In this document: in pieces, positions 33,017-45,287 of the stretch
How the letters are laid out: each line of letters starts with the position of its first letter
Numbering within the stretch: position 1 is the first letter of the stretch
NCBI GenBank assembly: GCA_947561395.2
Contig: OX387186.1
Location: 7,491,888 to 7,555,887, forward strand
Reading direction: 5' to 3'
From: Buxus sempervirens
Lineage: Eukaryota > Streptophyta > Magnoliopsida > Buxales > Buxaceae
Length of the DNA: 64,000 nt
Notes under the pieces: generated by a model
What the model saw: the letters and a program-made list of their open reading frames with translations, nothing else
What the model was told of the DNA's origin: nothing
The model's database searches: none
Position numbers and translations under genes: made by a program

Positions 33017-34519
33017 CTATCTGGCGCAGTTTTTGCAGATGCTTGCTTGAAGGGACTTAATGGTGTCCCAGATGTTGTGGAATGTACTTTCGTGCAATCA
33101 AGCATCACTGAACTACCTTTCTTTGCTTCTAAGGTGATTGAAATTGCAATTGAGAATTTTTCTTTGCGGTTATGTCTGACTTGTTTGTGTTGATTTCAGT
33201 ATCATTAAGGAAAATATCATGTTGACAATGAATTTTTGATTTATTTATCTGGCTTTTCTGTTACTTTGCGTCTGTCAAATTAACTGAATATGAATGTTAC
33301 CATACTGCTTCCGGTGTTAGAACCATGGTTTAAAATACCAGTACCGGTCTCAGTCTTAGTCTACTGTGACTGATACATGCTGGTAAGTACCAGCTGATAC
33401 TGACTGATACAAAGAAGTTTGAATTAGCACTATGATTTCACTTCTTTAGCATGCTTACAGTGTATTCAATCCAAATGTTTCAATCTTGCTTCAATTCTAT
33501 TATGTTGGTTTTCGAACTTCATAGTTTTTAACAGCCGAAAGAATTTTATTTGTGAATTTTTAGCCCTTTAAGATTTGAACATAGACCCATGCTAGTGACT
33601 GAACTGTGGTGGTCCATTTTGATGAATTCAGGGATGGCAACGTGATGGGTTAATTGGGTAACTTTCCTGATCTGCTCCTAAGGGTTAGGGCTTGATAAAC
33701 CTTGAACCGAGTCAGGGTTTAGCCAAACTTAATTAACCTGAACCCGACCACAATATATTAAAAATCTAATTTTTTTCACATTATTATATGTAGAAATATA
33801 TATTTTATAATACAGCTCGATCAGCCTGATCCTCCCTGTTACAAGCCTAAAAGGGGTGCTTTAATAAGTCAAAAGGGAAAAATAAGCACTTAATAAAGCA
33901 GTGCCAAATGCAGCCTCATGTTATTTGTAGATAGAAATAGTAGCATTTATGCTGATCTCTTGTCTGTAGATTTCTTAAACAGCATACCCATTTGGCCTTG
34001 ACGTTGCTTTGGGTAACATTTTCAGACTGTAAAAACTTGTCTTGCTGTGGTTGTTGCCTCAGCTTTGATAGTGTTGGAAATAGGAAGAAATCTGGAATAA
34101 ATAAACTTGCATGTTATGTAGGAAAGAATGATGGTATTATTTTGGTCTCTGAGGTTTAATAGTTGTAGCATTGGTTATATATTCTAATTTGATCGATGCG
34201 TATGAACATACAGGTAAGGCTTGGGAAGAATGGTGTGGAGGAAGTTCTTGGGTTGGGTCCTCTCTCTGATTTCGAGAAAGAAGGCCTTGAAGCCCTCAAG
34301 CCAGAGCTAAAAGCCTCCATTGAGAAGGGAATCAAGTTTGCCCATCAGAATTAGTCAAATAAAATTATACTGTTTGTGGGGTTAGAAGACCATTCTATTA
34401 CACACGACCACAGTTTTGCTTCTTTTAGTGGAATGATCATCTATGCTTCAAGCGTTTTATGTTGCATTGGCTATTGCCACGGATAAAGCTGGAAGAGATA
34501 TTGTTAATTGAAAAACAGG

Positions 34520-35710
34520 GTTTTGATTCTAAATACACCTAGAGGGTGGTGAATAGGTGTAGCACAGCGGAATAAAATTCTACTAATTAAAAACAAGTTC
34601 TTAATTAATAGGCATACACAAGTCTTGGCCAATTAATAACCAATCACACAAAATTGCAAATAAAGTAAAGAGACAACACAAGCAATTTTGGTAACGAAGG
34701 GAAAACTCTATGAGAACTCTCACTAGAGAAAAACCCTCCGGGCTATGCAGGAGCCACCTAAAAGATCTAATATGAAAAGAAGACTTACAACCTGTAGTTC
34801 AGACGACTCAACATCCCTATGCTAGACTCTGCAACTCACAGACTTGAAAGTATCTGAGGAACTCCTCAGATTTGCTCCACAGCAACACTTCAGAACTCTA
34901 AAGATCTTCTCACACGATCAACCAAACGAACTCGCCTGATATCCGTAGGAACTCCCACGATCAATCTCCCCAACCCGGAACTCCAAGGTAGAGGAAGGAG
35001 GAAGAAAAGAAAGGTTTTATGGCTCAAAAAACCTAGAAGAAGGGTTTTTAGAAGAGAAAGGATATTTAGGGCTTCTAAAATGTAGCTCTCTTAGGTTTAG
35101 AAGGTCCCTAATCTTATTTAAAGGTTCCCCAAAAAGTTTGAAGTCAATCCGAATTGAAACGAGTAAGTTATGTAATTATTCATAACTTTTCGGAAATTTT
35201 GCTGTTTGAACGTTCGAACGCTCAGCAAACGCTCAGCAAATGCCACCCTTTAAAAATTGAATGTTCGAACGGCCAGAGAACGTTGGTCAAACGCTAGCCT
35301 TGGGTTTCTCTGCAAAACATGAACGTTCGAACGGTCAGAGATCGTTGGTCAAACGCCACTCTCCAGAAATTGAACGTTCGAACGGCCAGAGAATGTTGAT
35401 CAAACGTTGGGCATAACTTCTTCAATTTGACTCCGATTTTGACGCCGTTTGAACTATGTCTTCTTGGACTCAAACTAAACATTCTAAACACACTTAAACA
35501 CTTTCTTTTTGACACTGAATTAAGCCAAACTAAAATATTAAACCTAACATTAATAAATTTCAGCAAGCCATTTTGGGTTGATGGTGGAGAATAAACTAAG
35601 GTTTTGTCAGCTGAACCTCCTTTCTGCAAGGGTTCCAAGGATTCATTTATCAGTAATTCGGATAAAATCTTCTGCAATTTTGGGACAAGACCACACAAAC
35701 TGCCGTTAAG
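34520..35710. repeat. Probable solo LTR or retrotransposon fragment
   Basis: It begins near TAAATACACCTAGAGGGTGG, a phrase common at plant LTR edges, in sequence with no coding potential. It includes the GAACGTTCGAACG repeats. Exact ends and a duplication could not be determined (TTTGATT occurs near both sides). Confidence 0.4.
35208..35410. repeat. Palindromic GAACGTTCGAACG repeats
   Basis: Four copies of GAACGTTCGAACG (one GAATGTTCGAACG) at 35208, 35259, 35321 and 35372. Most are followed by a GGCCAGAGAACGTTGGTCAA-like tail; spacing is 51, 62 and 51 bp. Confidence 0.8.
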
Positions 35711-36850
35711 GTTTGATTAGTAAAATTATGGACATTTCCTTTCAAGTTTTTGAAATAAAGTATATCTTAGGATTTGGTTAGTTGTAACCCCCCTATCAAA
35801 TGACAAAATAGGATTTATTGACATTGTTGGGACTTTAATTTTTTTTTAAATTTTGTGTTATTTTCACTTTCAAGTTATAATTGAGGTAACTTATTATATT
35901 CTATCGTTGCTAAAACATTTTGAATTTCCTACCCTGGTATTATGAAGTTGAACTATTATTGCCCCCTCTGAAATTTTCACCTTATAACTAGATACCTAAC
36001 AGTTTTTTACAAGGTTCAAAAAGACATTTCTTTCGGGAATGTTCGTTTGATGGAATTTATGGAAAAGGAAAGGAAAATAAACTTTTGATTAAAATTTATG
36101 TGTTGGAATAACGAGAAATTATGGGTTCTCAAAGTTTTCCTCACAAATTAGAAGGAAAATAATAATACTTTCCCTTTCCAGTGCTTTTCACTGAACAAAA
36201 CACAGGCAATAAAAATGTTGTAATCGTAATATTAAATTAAACAAGTTGTGTTGAAACCCTTGGTTATCACTTGATTGGAGGATAATAAACGTTCCCATAA
36301 ACAAAATATAAAGAACGTTGAAAATTTTTACAAGTCAAAGGAAGGTATTCATAATTTTGCGAAACATGAAGAAAGGTCTGCAATTAACCCCAACAAAACA
36401 CTCAAAATGTTAAGGAATATATCAAATATATAAAGTTCATCCCTTAATATTAGTTTAAGCTTTTAGTAGGAACGGTGTTTTATATAGTATCGGAGCCTTA
36501 GGCAAATGCCAGGTCTTGGGTTCAAACATCTACTCCACCCGTTGAAAAAAATGATATTCCACGTGTAGGGCCTCCCTAAAAATGGGTTTGAGTCTAGCCT
36601 ATACATGAGGGGGAGTGTCAAGGAATATATTAAATATATAAAGTTCACTTCTTATTATTAGCTTAAGCTTTTAGTAGGAACGATGTTCTATACAAAAAAA
36701 ATAAAAAAGGAAAAATCGGGAAGAAAAAGCGCTATTGAAAAGGCCATGTCTGGTCGTCACTCGTGATTAAAAACTGGGTGTCCAGTGCCACGGACACCCA
36801 CCACCAACTACTGAAAGGGTCCTAGTTCTTTTCTTAACAATTTTGAATGC
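35711..36850. other. Diverged spacer of GDSL unit 2 with a 75-bp direct repeat
   Basis: From about 36050 it resembles 28540-29180 and is therefore the 3' spacer of the truncated GDSL unit. A roughly 75-bp direct repeat (AAGGAATATAT...TTTTAGTAGGAACG) is at 36410-36473 and 36618-36683, bordering a small insertion. No gene is seen. Confidence 0.55.
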
Positions 36851-36854
36851 GTGG

Positions 36855-37400
36855 CTATGTTTGGAGCCTTGGATTTGAAGAGAAAAGGAAAGAAAAGAAG
36901 AGAAAATAAAAGGAAAATACTAATTTTCTTTTTTTTTTTCCGATGTTTGGATAACATGAGAAATGACAAGAAAAAAAATTATTTTAATAAGATGATGGGT
37001 TGGACTGATGCGAAACTAAGAGTGGGCAGCGACGGAGGCGGCAATGATGGTGGTAGTGGGCGGTGGTGGTGGCCTATGGTGCCAGGTGGTGGGCGGTGGT
37101 GGCAACTGGTGGTAGTGAGCGATGGTGGGTAGTAGTGGTCGACGGTGGTGGCGGGTGATGGTGGGTGGTAGTGGTGGATGATGCTAGTGGTGGGGTGGGT
37201 GGATGGTTTGAATAGTGATAAGTGATTGTGAGTTTTCTTTTCTTTCAAAATTCCTACTTTTTCGGAGAGAAATTTTTTTACATTGGAGATAAAGATGGAG
37301 AGAAAATTTGGAAAGAAAATCTCATTTTCCTTCATCTAAACCAAACAAGAAAAAAAGAAAATTTTAACATTTTTTTTTCTCTTTTTCTTCCCAAATCCAG
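36855..37400. mobile_element. TIR element, family 'GGCTGTGTTTGGA', copy 2 (right end lost)
   Basis: It starts GGCTATGTTTGGAGCCTTGG and is colinear with copy 1 (23101-23740), including the GGT-rich block. It ends at CCCAAATCCAGAG, where about 15 bp of the terminal repeat are missing. Confidence 0.65.
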
Positions 37401-37945
37401 AGTTTCATAATGTTTGTTGTCATTAATTTTTTTGAGAATTTTAAATACGTCCTGCTAAGTGCAACAGCTCTCCTACTTGCATGCAACATCTTACAACTAC
37501 ATGTAAGAATCGAAATTCTTAAGATAACTATCACACCCAAGACCCTATAATATTACCATCACACCAAGAGTTGAAAATGGTTAGGACTCTTATAAACTAA
37601 AAGAGATAGTTACATTAACATACTACTCATATGATAAGTCCACGTCATGAGTCGTAGGTAGCACGTCATGAATCGTGGGAACACATCAATCAGGCTGTTT
37701 AATGATTCCGCCTAACGTGAGCATTTCTTCTGAAACCAAACTCCGGCGGTTCAGTGGAACCACCGGGTAGGATGATTTTGATCGAGGGTGTGAGCCCACT
37801 ATTAAAAAGGGTCATCATCCCCACGTTTCGCGCTGGAACCACTAAACGATTTACCCGCCAACAACCTGTTGATGATGGGAACATTGTGATATATGTACAG
37901 CATCATTTGCCACCACATTCTCGTTTCTCTTCTCTGTCTGTGTCC
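37401..37945. other. 5' flank of GDSL copy 3
   Basis: Homologous to about 23760-24090 upstream of copy 1, but without the LINE. I saw no clear TATA box; ATGTGATATATGTACAGC-type sequence about 50-60 bp before the ATG is conserved in all copies. Confidence 0.5.
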
Positions 37946-40728
37946 ATGGCTGCAGGTCGTGCTCCTCTCTTGAGGAAAATCCTCTGTATCCCACTTTTTC
38001 TTCTACTTGCTCATGGTGATGGAGTTTTGGGATGCTACACATACATCTTCAGCTTCGGTGATTCACTTGCCGACACCGGTAACTTGCTCCATGATTATGG
38101 TAAGGACTTGATGTACGCCCGACTTCCTTATGGAGAGACATACTTCCATAGACCCACAGGTCGGGCATCTGATGGCCGCTTGGTCATCGATTTCATTGGT
38201 ATGAATAAGTTTCTTTTCTGTGCTTGTGATCCTTTGTACATAAAGAAATAGGGAGGTTTTTTTGGTTTGAGAATTGAGATAATTTCATGCAGCTCAATCT
38301 CTGGGGCTTCCCTTGGTGCCTCCATACCTTGGATGTAAAAATTGTGGCCGAAAGAATTTCAGGGAAGGAGTTAATTTTGCAGTGGCCGGAGCTACAGCAC
38401 TTGATGCCACCTTCTTTCAAGAGAGAGGGATCATAAATGCTGTTGCAAATTACTCTCTGGGAAATCAACTGGAGTGGTTTAAGAAACTCCTGCCTGCTCT
38501 TTGCGACTCCCCCTTGCGTAAGCACAAAGCCAACTTAGTAATGTTTTAAAATAATCTTTATGGATCATATCGTCTAGTAGGTGGTAGGATTAGTATGAAC
38601 TTCTGCCCAGTTTCTGATGACTCTTCTTGTTGATGACCCAATTTCGATTAGGTTACAAGCAAAATTCAAAACAGATTACCCTTACCAAACCCATTGTGAT
38701 GCAAGGAAGATGGAAGAACAGATCAGATATCGTTCTGATTGACGAGTTGGTCTAGATATCGTTCTAGAAGACGAGAAAAGTTCAAGAACAAAACAAACTC
38801 TGGGGTTCAAATAAAAATATTCATTAAAAAAAAACGAACTCTCTTGAAAAGCTTTTATATAGGCGTTACAAGAAAACCCTAAACTCAGAAAACCCAAAAC
38901 TTACTAAAAGTAGAAAAAAACGAATTTTACTAAAAATAGTAAAATTCGAGAAAGACTCAAATTCCTAAAATACATCCGAAAATAAGGGTTTCCCCAAAAG
39001 AAACGGACTTTCCTTGACCCTAAACAGAAACAATCAACTCGTTTCCTAAAATAGTAAAATTGCTTATTTGAAGGTCTAACCAATGGAATATGTCTAAAAT
39101 CACGAGACCTCACCGCCCCGAGACTAACTTTTCGGGTCGTTTCCAATCAGACTACCAATTTTCAGCCCATTCTGACAATGTGCCTAAAATTTACCAAAAT
39201 ACCCCTGACACGGAAAACAATGTATGACCACATAAGCCTCAGGACTCGTCCTACATCACATTGCCTTTCCTTTCTGAATTTGTTAATGGAAGTGTGGACC
39301 CTCATAATGCAATATTTCTTTAAGGTGGGATCCCAATTTCATGTAAGGGCATAGTTGGGGTTTGGAACTTTTATCAAAGTCACTAAGTGTAGGTAGAATT
39401 TTCCAAGAAGTGGCCCAAAATTGTCGTCTACTCAACAAACAGTTGCAGAGGTCATGTTTGATCCTTTTTTGCCAATGGTGCAACTGCTATTTTTATCTTC
39501 TTAATTTTTTTTCTTTCTTAATCTCAATCCCATATTGATTCACAGATTGCCATGAGCTTATGAGGACTTCTCTCTTTCTTGTTGGGGAGATTGGTGGAAA
39601 TGATTACGATTATCCCCTCGTCCAAGGAAGAAGTTTTAAGGAGATTGAGGCTTTTGTACCTCCGGTTATTCAAAAAATTGCCTCAGCGATCAATGTAAGA
39701 ATACCCATTACTGACTTTCTGTATTATCCCAAGTGATAATTTGTTCTACTTGTCTTTTTCACCATTAATTATCAGGAAAAGCCCATTCTTATAAAGATCT
39801 TTCTAACTATCTCTGACATAGATGTTGATCGAGCATGGAGCAGTGACACTCATGGTCCCAGGGAATCTACCCATTGGATGCTTTCCTTCCTATCTTACTT
39901 TGTTTATGAGTCCAAATAAAGAAGATTATGATCCTACTACTGGCTGTCTGAACTGGCTGAACAAGTTCTCTGAGTACCACAATTATCGTCTTCAGATAGA
40001 ACTGGATCGAATCCGAGAACTGTACCCTCATGCAAATATCATCTACGCCGATTATTACCACGCAGCCATGCGCTTCTACCTCTCTCCCCACCAATTTGGT
40101 ATGTACTCCATCTACTGTATAACATATCCAACAATTGCTTCCTCCAATATGGTTTAGAATAAAGGAAAATGATCTTAATTGCCAAATCCAACTATTTGTT
40201 ATAAGACTCTGAATATGGTTTATATTTGATCAGAAGGCAGGGCATGTGATTTAATATTAAAAAGGAGGAACTTTTAGACAAAATCTGAAATAGGAAGTGC
40301 CTTGTATTTCATAATTTTGAAGGAATTTGAATTGGGACAAAAATTCAGACCCAAGCGTAAATTAATGATTTACAGTTGAATATTGGTTCTTGATCTTTTA
40401 TATTATATATTCATTAAAAATTTCTCCGAGTTCCTTTTCTTTTAGTAGGTCACTAAATTCTTGAAAGAGATCTCATGTAATTGCAGGATTTACTGGAGGA
40501 GCTCTCACTGCATGTTGTGGAGGGGAAGGTCCATACAATTGGAAGAAATCAATAGAATGTGGCGATCCGGGTGCAAATGTTTGTGATGATCCATCATTGT
40601 ATGTGAGCTGGGACGGCGAGCATCTCACAGAAGCCGCGTACAGATTAATCGCTTCTGGTTTGCTACAAGGACCTTACACCGTTTCTCACATCAATACCTC
40701 ATGTCCATCAATGGCAATGAATGCTTAG
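37946..40728 (+). CDS. GDSL esterase/lipase, copy 3 (complete, 381 aa)
   Basis: Exons are 37946-38198, 38293-38517, 39546-39694, 39822-40098 and 40487-40728, giving 381 aa in frame. It is two codons shorter than copy 1 (HDYGKD for HDHPGKD and GFTGGAL for GFSTGGAL). The signal peptide, [21 protein letters not shown] and [13 protein letters not shown] blocks are intact, so it should be a secreted SGNH hydrolase. Block V has Glu between catalytic Asp and His, where copy 1 has Trp and copy 4 Leu. Intron 2 carries a 562-bp solo LTR and a Ty1/copia element begins 137 bp after the stop codon. It is colinear with and very similar to copy 4. Confidence 0.93.
38697..39258 (-). mobile_element. Solo LTR in intron 2 of GDSL copy 3
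   Basis: It runs TGATGCAAGG to TCCTACATCA, flanked by the 5-bp duplication CATTG (38692-38696; 39259-39263). Copies 1 and 5 have the uninterrupted ACCCATTGCCTTTCC. TATATAGGCG lies near 38858. Strand is tentative. Confidence 0.82.
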
Positions 40729-40865
40729 GGTTGAAGATATTGAGGGTCCTTGTACAACTTCTCTTTTGAGAGGTAATTTTATATCTGTTGGAAGCCTAAT
40801 CATGAACTATGCCATTGGTGAAGGATCATGTTTTTTATTTATTCCTGATATAAATTGGTAAACTT

Positions 40866-41729
40866 TGTTGGTAAATACGGAGATATACTATTCTGAATAT
40901 CAAGTAGGTAGCAGAATACGAATGAGATAGGGTAAACAATAAAACAGTAGTAGGTAACAGATGCACGAATTCTAGGAAAATAATCAAGACAGAAAAGAAT
41001 AACAGATGCAATCAGACGGGTTTATCAGAAACAAAATGTAAACAGGATTGGAATAAACTTATCAGATTAATTAAAGGTCGAGGCGAGATTCAATAATCTC
41101 TGTACTTAAAGCCTTAAGCGCCCCCATTAGAACGATTCTTCAGTGCGACGGGTTGCTTGACGTCGTGGCTTCCAGCATTCAACGACCAAAGGCCTCTTCC
41201 AATAATCCGCACAAAAATATTGGACTATCAGGGAAACCTTTTAGCAGTGTCACTCCTTTTTGTTTTAGAAGAGATAAGGAGAAGAAGATCCAGACGTATT
41301 AGATAATGTATCCCCAAAACCCTAATCCTCCCTTTTATAATAGGGAGAGAAATTGAACGTTTGTGTCCCTTGAGAGGCACACGTTCACACGATTAAAACG
41401 TTAATTAATATTAATTAACGTTTTAATCCAACGGTTAGAAAACCCAACAGATAGCAACGGTTACAAAACGTTTTAGAAAACAAAAATAAAACGATTAAGA
41501 TTCAGCAAAAATAAAAAATAAAAAAATAGGATGCAAAGAAACCCCGAAAACAAGGAACAATGTCTCACTTTAGGGGTTGCACCCCTTTAGTTCCCACTAT
41601 TCAATATAAAATCTTGGAAGTTTTTATAAACTTCCAATGTGGGACTATTCCTCCCACAAGAGACAAAGCACTAAAGGACAAACACAAAAAGGAAAATTTG
41701 AGCCCTTAACAAACCAATAAAATACAACA
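40866..41729 (-). repeat. 3' LTR of the copia element
   Basis: An 864-bp LTR, left in the window and downstream for the element. It is also matched by the two LTR copies at 57639-59308. Confidence 0.93.
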
Positions 41730-41899
41730 AGTCCCCCCACAGGGCCCAAAATTAAAAGAAAAGATAGAGTGACCAAAATTCTAATGTGCATTAATGCCGG
41801 TGCCTTTTTGGACTTGAACCGACACTTAGAACTTGTAGAATAGACTTCACAGAGATCCGGTGGAATAAATTCTTAAACCTGATCTCTTTAATGTGAATC

Positions 41900-43738
41900 A
41901 ACTACCTCTGCAGTCCACACACTAGAATACCTGCTTTTGGGTTCTAATCGGGTTGGCGCCTATACGGCCATGCGCCTGCTGGTCTCGTGAGCGCTCTAGA
42001 GAATTCGCCATAATTCTCAACAGAGGTGGCTCCACCTCTACACTCATATAGGTAATTTCCATCAAGTGTGTAAATCGCAACTAAAACACACCATCTATAA
42101 AGAATATGGAAATTATTAAGAGTTCAATGATTCAACCTCACATACATTGCAGTTTTGCACTACTCATATCATAGGGATAGATTTCTCACAAAGTAAATAA
42201 ATTGTAGTGCTTAACAAACAACTTAGGTGACTTGTTCTTCCCATTGAACCTAATTCATGGGATCCCCATTCACGTAGGTTGGGTTTCCATCACGGGTTGT
42301 TTATTTCCATGGGCTTTAGACTGATCCCCCTCGATGTGCAAATAACGAGCTTCTTGCTCAGAGGCTTTGTCAGTGGATCTGCTAGATTTCCAATTGACCT
42401 CACAAATGTCAATGTAATTACCCCATCACTGAGTAATTGTCTAATAATATTATGCCTTAATCTGATATGTCTCTTTTTACCATTATAAATTTTATTCTAG
42501 GCTTTAGCTATTGCTGTATGGCTATCACATACAATGGTAATAGGAGGTGCTAGTTTCGTCCATAGAGGGATATCACGCAAAAGGTTTCTCAACCACTTTG
42601 CCTCTCTACCAGCTAGCTCTAAAGCTACAAACTCAGATTCCATGGTGGATTTAGCATTACATGACTGTTTACATGATTTTCATGAAACAGCCCCACCTCC
42701 TAAGGTAAAAACATAGCCACTTGTAGAGTTAGACTCATCATGCCCAGTTACCCAGTTGGCATCACAATAGCCCTCCAACATATTAGGATACCCAGAATAA
42801 TACAGCCCATAATGAATTGTACCCTTTAGGTACCTCAACACCTTAACTAATGCAATCCAGTGCTTATAGTTGGGACAATGGGTGTATTTACTCGGTCTCC
42901 CTACAGCATATGCAATATCAGGTCTGGTGCAGTTCATTAAGTACATTAAAGAACCAATCACTCTAGCATACTCAATTTGCGAAACACTCTCACCAGTGTG
43001 TTTCTTTAAATGTATGCTAGCATCATAAGGTGAGGACAAAGGATCAGAATCAAAGTGTTCAAACTTCCTTAAGATTTTCTCTAGATAATGTGACTGGGTT
43101 AATGTAATGCTGCCCAACTCCTTAATTATTTTAATGCCTAAAATTACATCAGCTTCTCCTAAATCTTTCATATCAAATTTAGAAGATAAGAATTTCTTAG
43201 TATGAGTTACTACTTCTAAATTAGTGCCCATAATAAGAATATCATCTACATACAAACAAATAATCACACCAACATTATTATTAAATTTATGATACACACA
43301 TCTATCAGAATCATTTATATGATATCCATTCTCAACAAGTATGTTATCAAATTTCTCATGCCACTGCTGAGGAGCTTGTTTTAAACCATACAAGGATTTA
43401 ACTAGCCTACATACTTTATTTTCTTTACCTGGTGCTATAAATCCTTCTGGTTGTTTCATATAAATTTCTTCTTCTAATTCACCATTTAAAAATGCTGTTT
43501 TTACACCCATTTGGTGAATTATTAAATTATTAATTGAAGCTAATGCAATTAAAATTCTGATAGTTGTTATTCTAGCAACTGGAGAATAAGTATCAAAATA
43601 ATCAATTTCCTTTTGTTGACTAAACCCTTTAGCCACTAATCTTGCTTTATATTTGTCTATTGAACCATCAGTTTTAAGTTTTCTTTTAAAGCTCCACTTG
43701 CAACCTATGGGTTTATTCCCATGAGGCAAATCAACCAA
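41900..43738 (-). pseudogene. Copia reverse transcriptase-RNase H
   Basis: Continuous coding from 43738 to 42680 starts at CKWSFKRKLKTDGSIDKYKA and passes YSPVARITTIRILIALA, GLKQAPQQWHEKFD and the catalytic LYVDDILI (YVDD), then GEADVILGIKI and the RNase H start GYCDANWV. It meets a stop after GGGAVS. RNase H-like sequence (ESEFVALELAGREAKWL, then AIAKA-stop) continues towards 42,250 with stops. A stop also separates it from the upstream linker ORF at 43742-44101. RT active-site residues look intact but the polyprotein is broken. Confidence 0.88.
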
Positions 43739-43741
43739 CTC

Positions 43742-45287
43742 CTAGGTATGATTAGCCAAAATGGAATCCAACTCACTGATTATGGCTTCTCTCCAAAATA
43801 TTGCATCTGGAGAGGACATAGCCTCCTCATAGGTCAATGGATCACCATCTACCATAAAGGTATAAAAATCATCACCTAATTTAGTTGCTTTTCTAGCTCT
43901 TTTACTTCTTGGTTCAATTTTAGGTTGAGGACTACGTTCAGGAATAGGTTCAAGAACAGCTTCAGGAACATGTTCAAGAACACCATCTATAGGTTGGCTT
44001 GAAGAAGCCTCATCTGAACCTCTCACAGACTTTGGTCTAAGTGGGAAAGTAGACTCAAAAAAGTTTGCATCTCTAGACTCTATTATAGAATTAGCTGACA
44101 CTATATTATCATCCGCAGTTCTTAAAACAAGAAATTTGTAGGCAGTACTGTGTTCAGCATAACCTATAAATGCACAGTCTATGGTCTTAGGACCTATCCT
44201 CTTCCTTTTAATTTCTGGAAGACCTACCTTAGCTAAGCAACCCCATACCTTAACATAACTAAGGTTGGGAATGTGCCCTCTCCAAAGCTCATAAGGGGTC
44301 TTACCAGTTTTCTTGTGGGGTATTCTATTTTAAATAAAACAAGCAGATAGAATTGTTTCCCCCTACAAGTTTGAGGGTGAACCAGAACCAATCAACATGG
44401 AGTTCATCATCTCCTTAAAAGTTCTGTTCTTCCTCTTAGCTACTCCATTTGATTCTGGGGAGTATGGAGCAGTAACCTCATGAATAATTCCATTTCCTTC
44501 ATAGAATTCTTTGAAGGAGTTTGATTCATACTCTCCACCTCTATCAGTTCTCAATCTTTTAATTTTCTTATCAAGCTGATTTTCTATCTCAATTTTATAT
44601 TTTATAAATGCTTGTTCAGCTTCATGTTTACTTTTAGTAGATAAACCTTTGTATATCTACTAAAATCGTCTATGAAAGTAATAAAATATTTATTTCCTCT
44701 TCTAGATATGGTAATTTTCATATCTGCTAAATCACTGTGAATTAAGCTTAAAAGTTCTGTTTCTCTAGTTACAGACTTATGAGATTTATTTGTAAACTTT
44801 GCTTCTGAACAGCATTCACATTTATCAAAATTATTATTTGATATATTTTAAATTAAGCCTACACTATGCATTCTCTTAACATAGGATATATTTGCATGTC
44901 CTAATCTAGCATGCCACAAAGAAAGAGAATCAATATAAGCAGAAGAAGAAATCTCATTTATTTCATCAGAAATATTCAGAACAAACAGACCATGATTACA
45001 ATATCCTTTCCCAGGAAAACCCCATTCTTAGATAAGACTAACTTAATTCCAGCTTTGTTCAACGGGTAGCTAGACACTAAATTTCTCCTAACTTCTGGAA
45101 TATGTAGTACATCAATCAAGGCTAACTGCTTCCCAGAAGTGAGCTTCATCTGCACCTTTCCCTTTCCAGCAACTAGAGAAGTACGAGAGTCAGCCAGGTA
45201 CACCTGCTTGCCCTCTCCCACAGACTGGTAGGTCGTGAACAAGGCACGGTCTCCACATATGTGCTTGGTGGCCCCAGTTTTCACCAC
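43742..45287 (-). pseudogene. Copia protease-integrase region, broken
   Basis: At 45287 the protease start reads VKTGATKHICGDRALFTT; other copia proteases have Asp before TGA/SGA, so the catalytic Asp seems replaced by Lys. A frameshift near 45000 separates this from GLFVLNISDE and the GAG-pre-integrase motif LWHARLGHANISY (about 44,900). The integrase core MRTDRGGEYESNSF and APYSPESNGVAKRKN is at 44554-44363 and ends in a stop. A linker (43742-44101) carries DPLTYEEAMSSPDAIFW. At least four disruptions exist. Confidence 0.85.

Larger units (their letters stand above)
29877..34354 (+). pseudogene. Mitochondrial-type malate dehydrogenase fragment (last three exons)
   Basis: Three exons match the C-terminal third of plant mitochondrial NAD-malate dehydrogenase. 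They are about 29877-29940 ([20 protein letters not shown]), 33017-33133 ([17 protein letters not shown] then [15 protein letters not shown]) and 34214-34354 ([20 protein letters not shown] to IKFAHQN-stop). The catalytic N-terminal and Rossmann part is absent. Exon two seems to have lost one base near its start (TATCTGG where TATGCTGG is expected), breaking the frame, and one codon near QSSITEL. The first intron holds a CACTA element. Its upstream neighbour is the truncated GDSL copy, so it looks like a piece brought in by rearrangement. The C-terminal wording fits the mitochondrial rather than the glyoxysomal form. Confidence 0.85.

Noticed and set aside
33311..33430. Short repeat-rich stretch (CCAGTACCGG, CTGATAC words) as a MITE
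   Set aside because: No inverted ends or duplication could be fixed.
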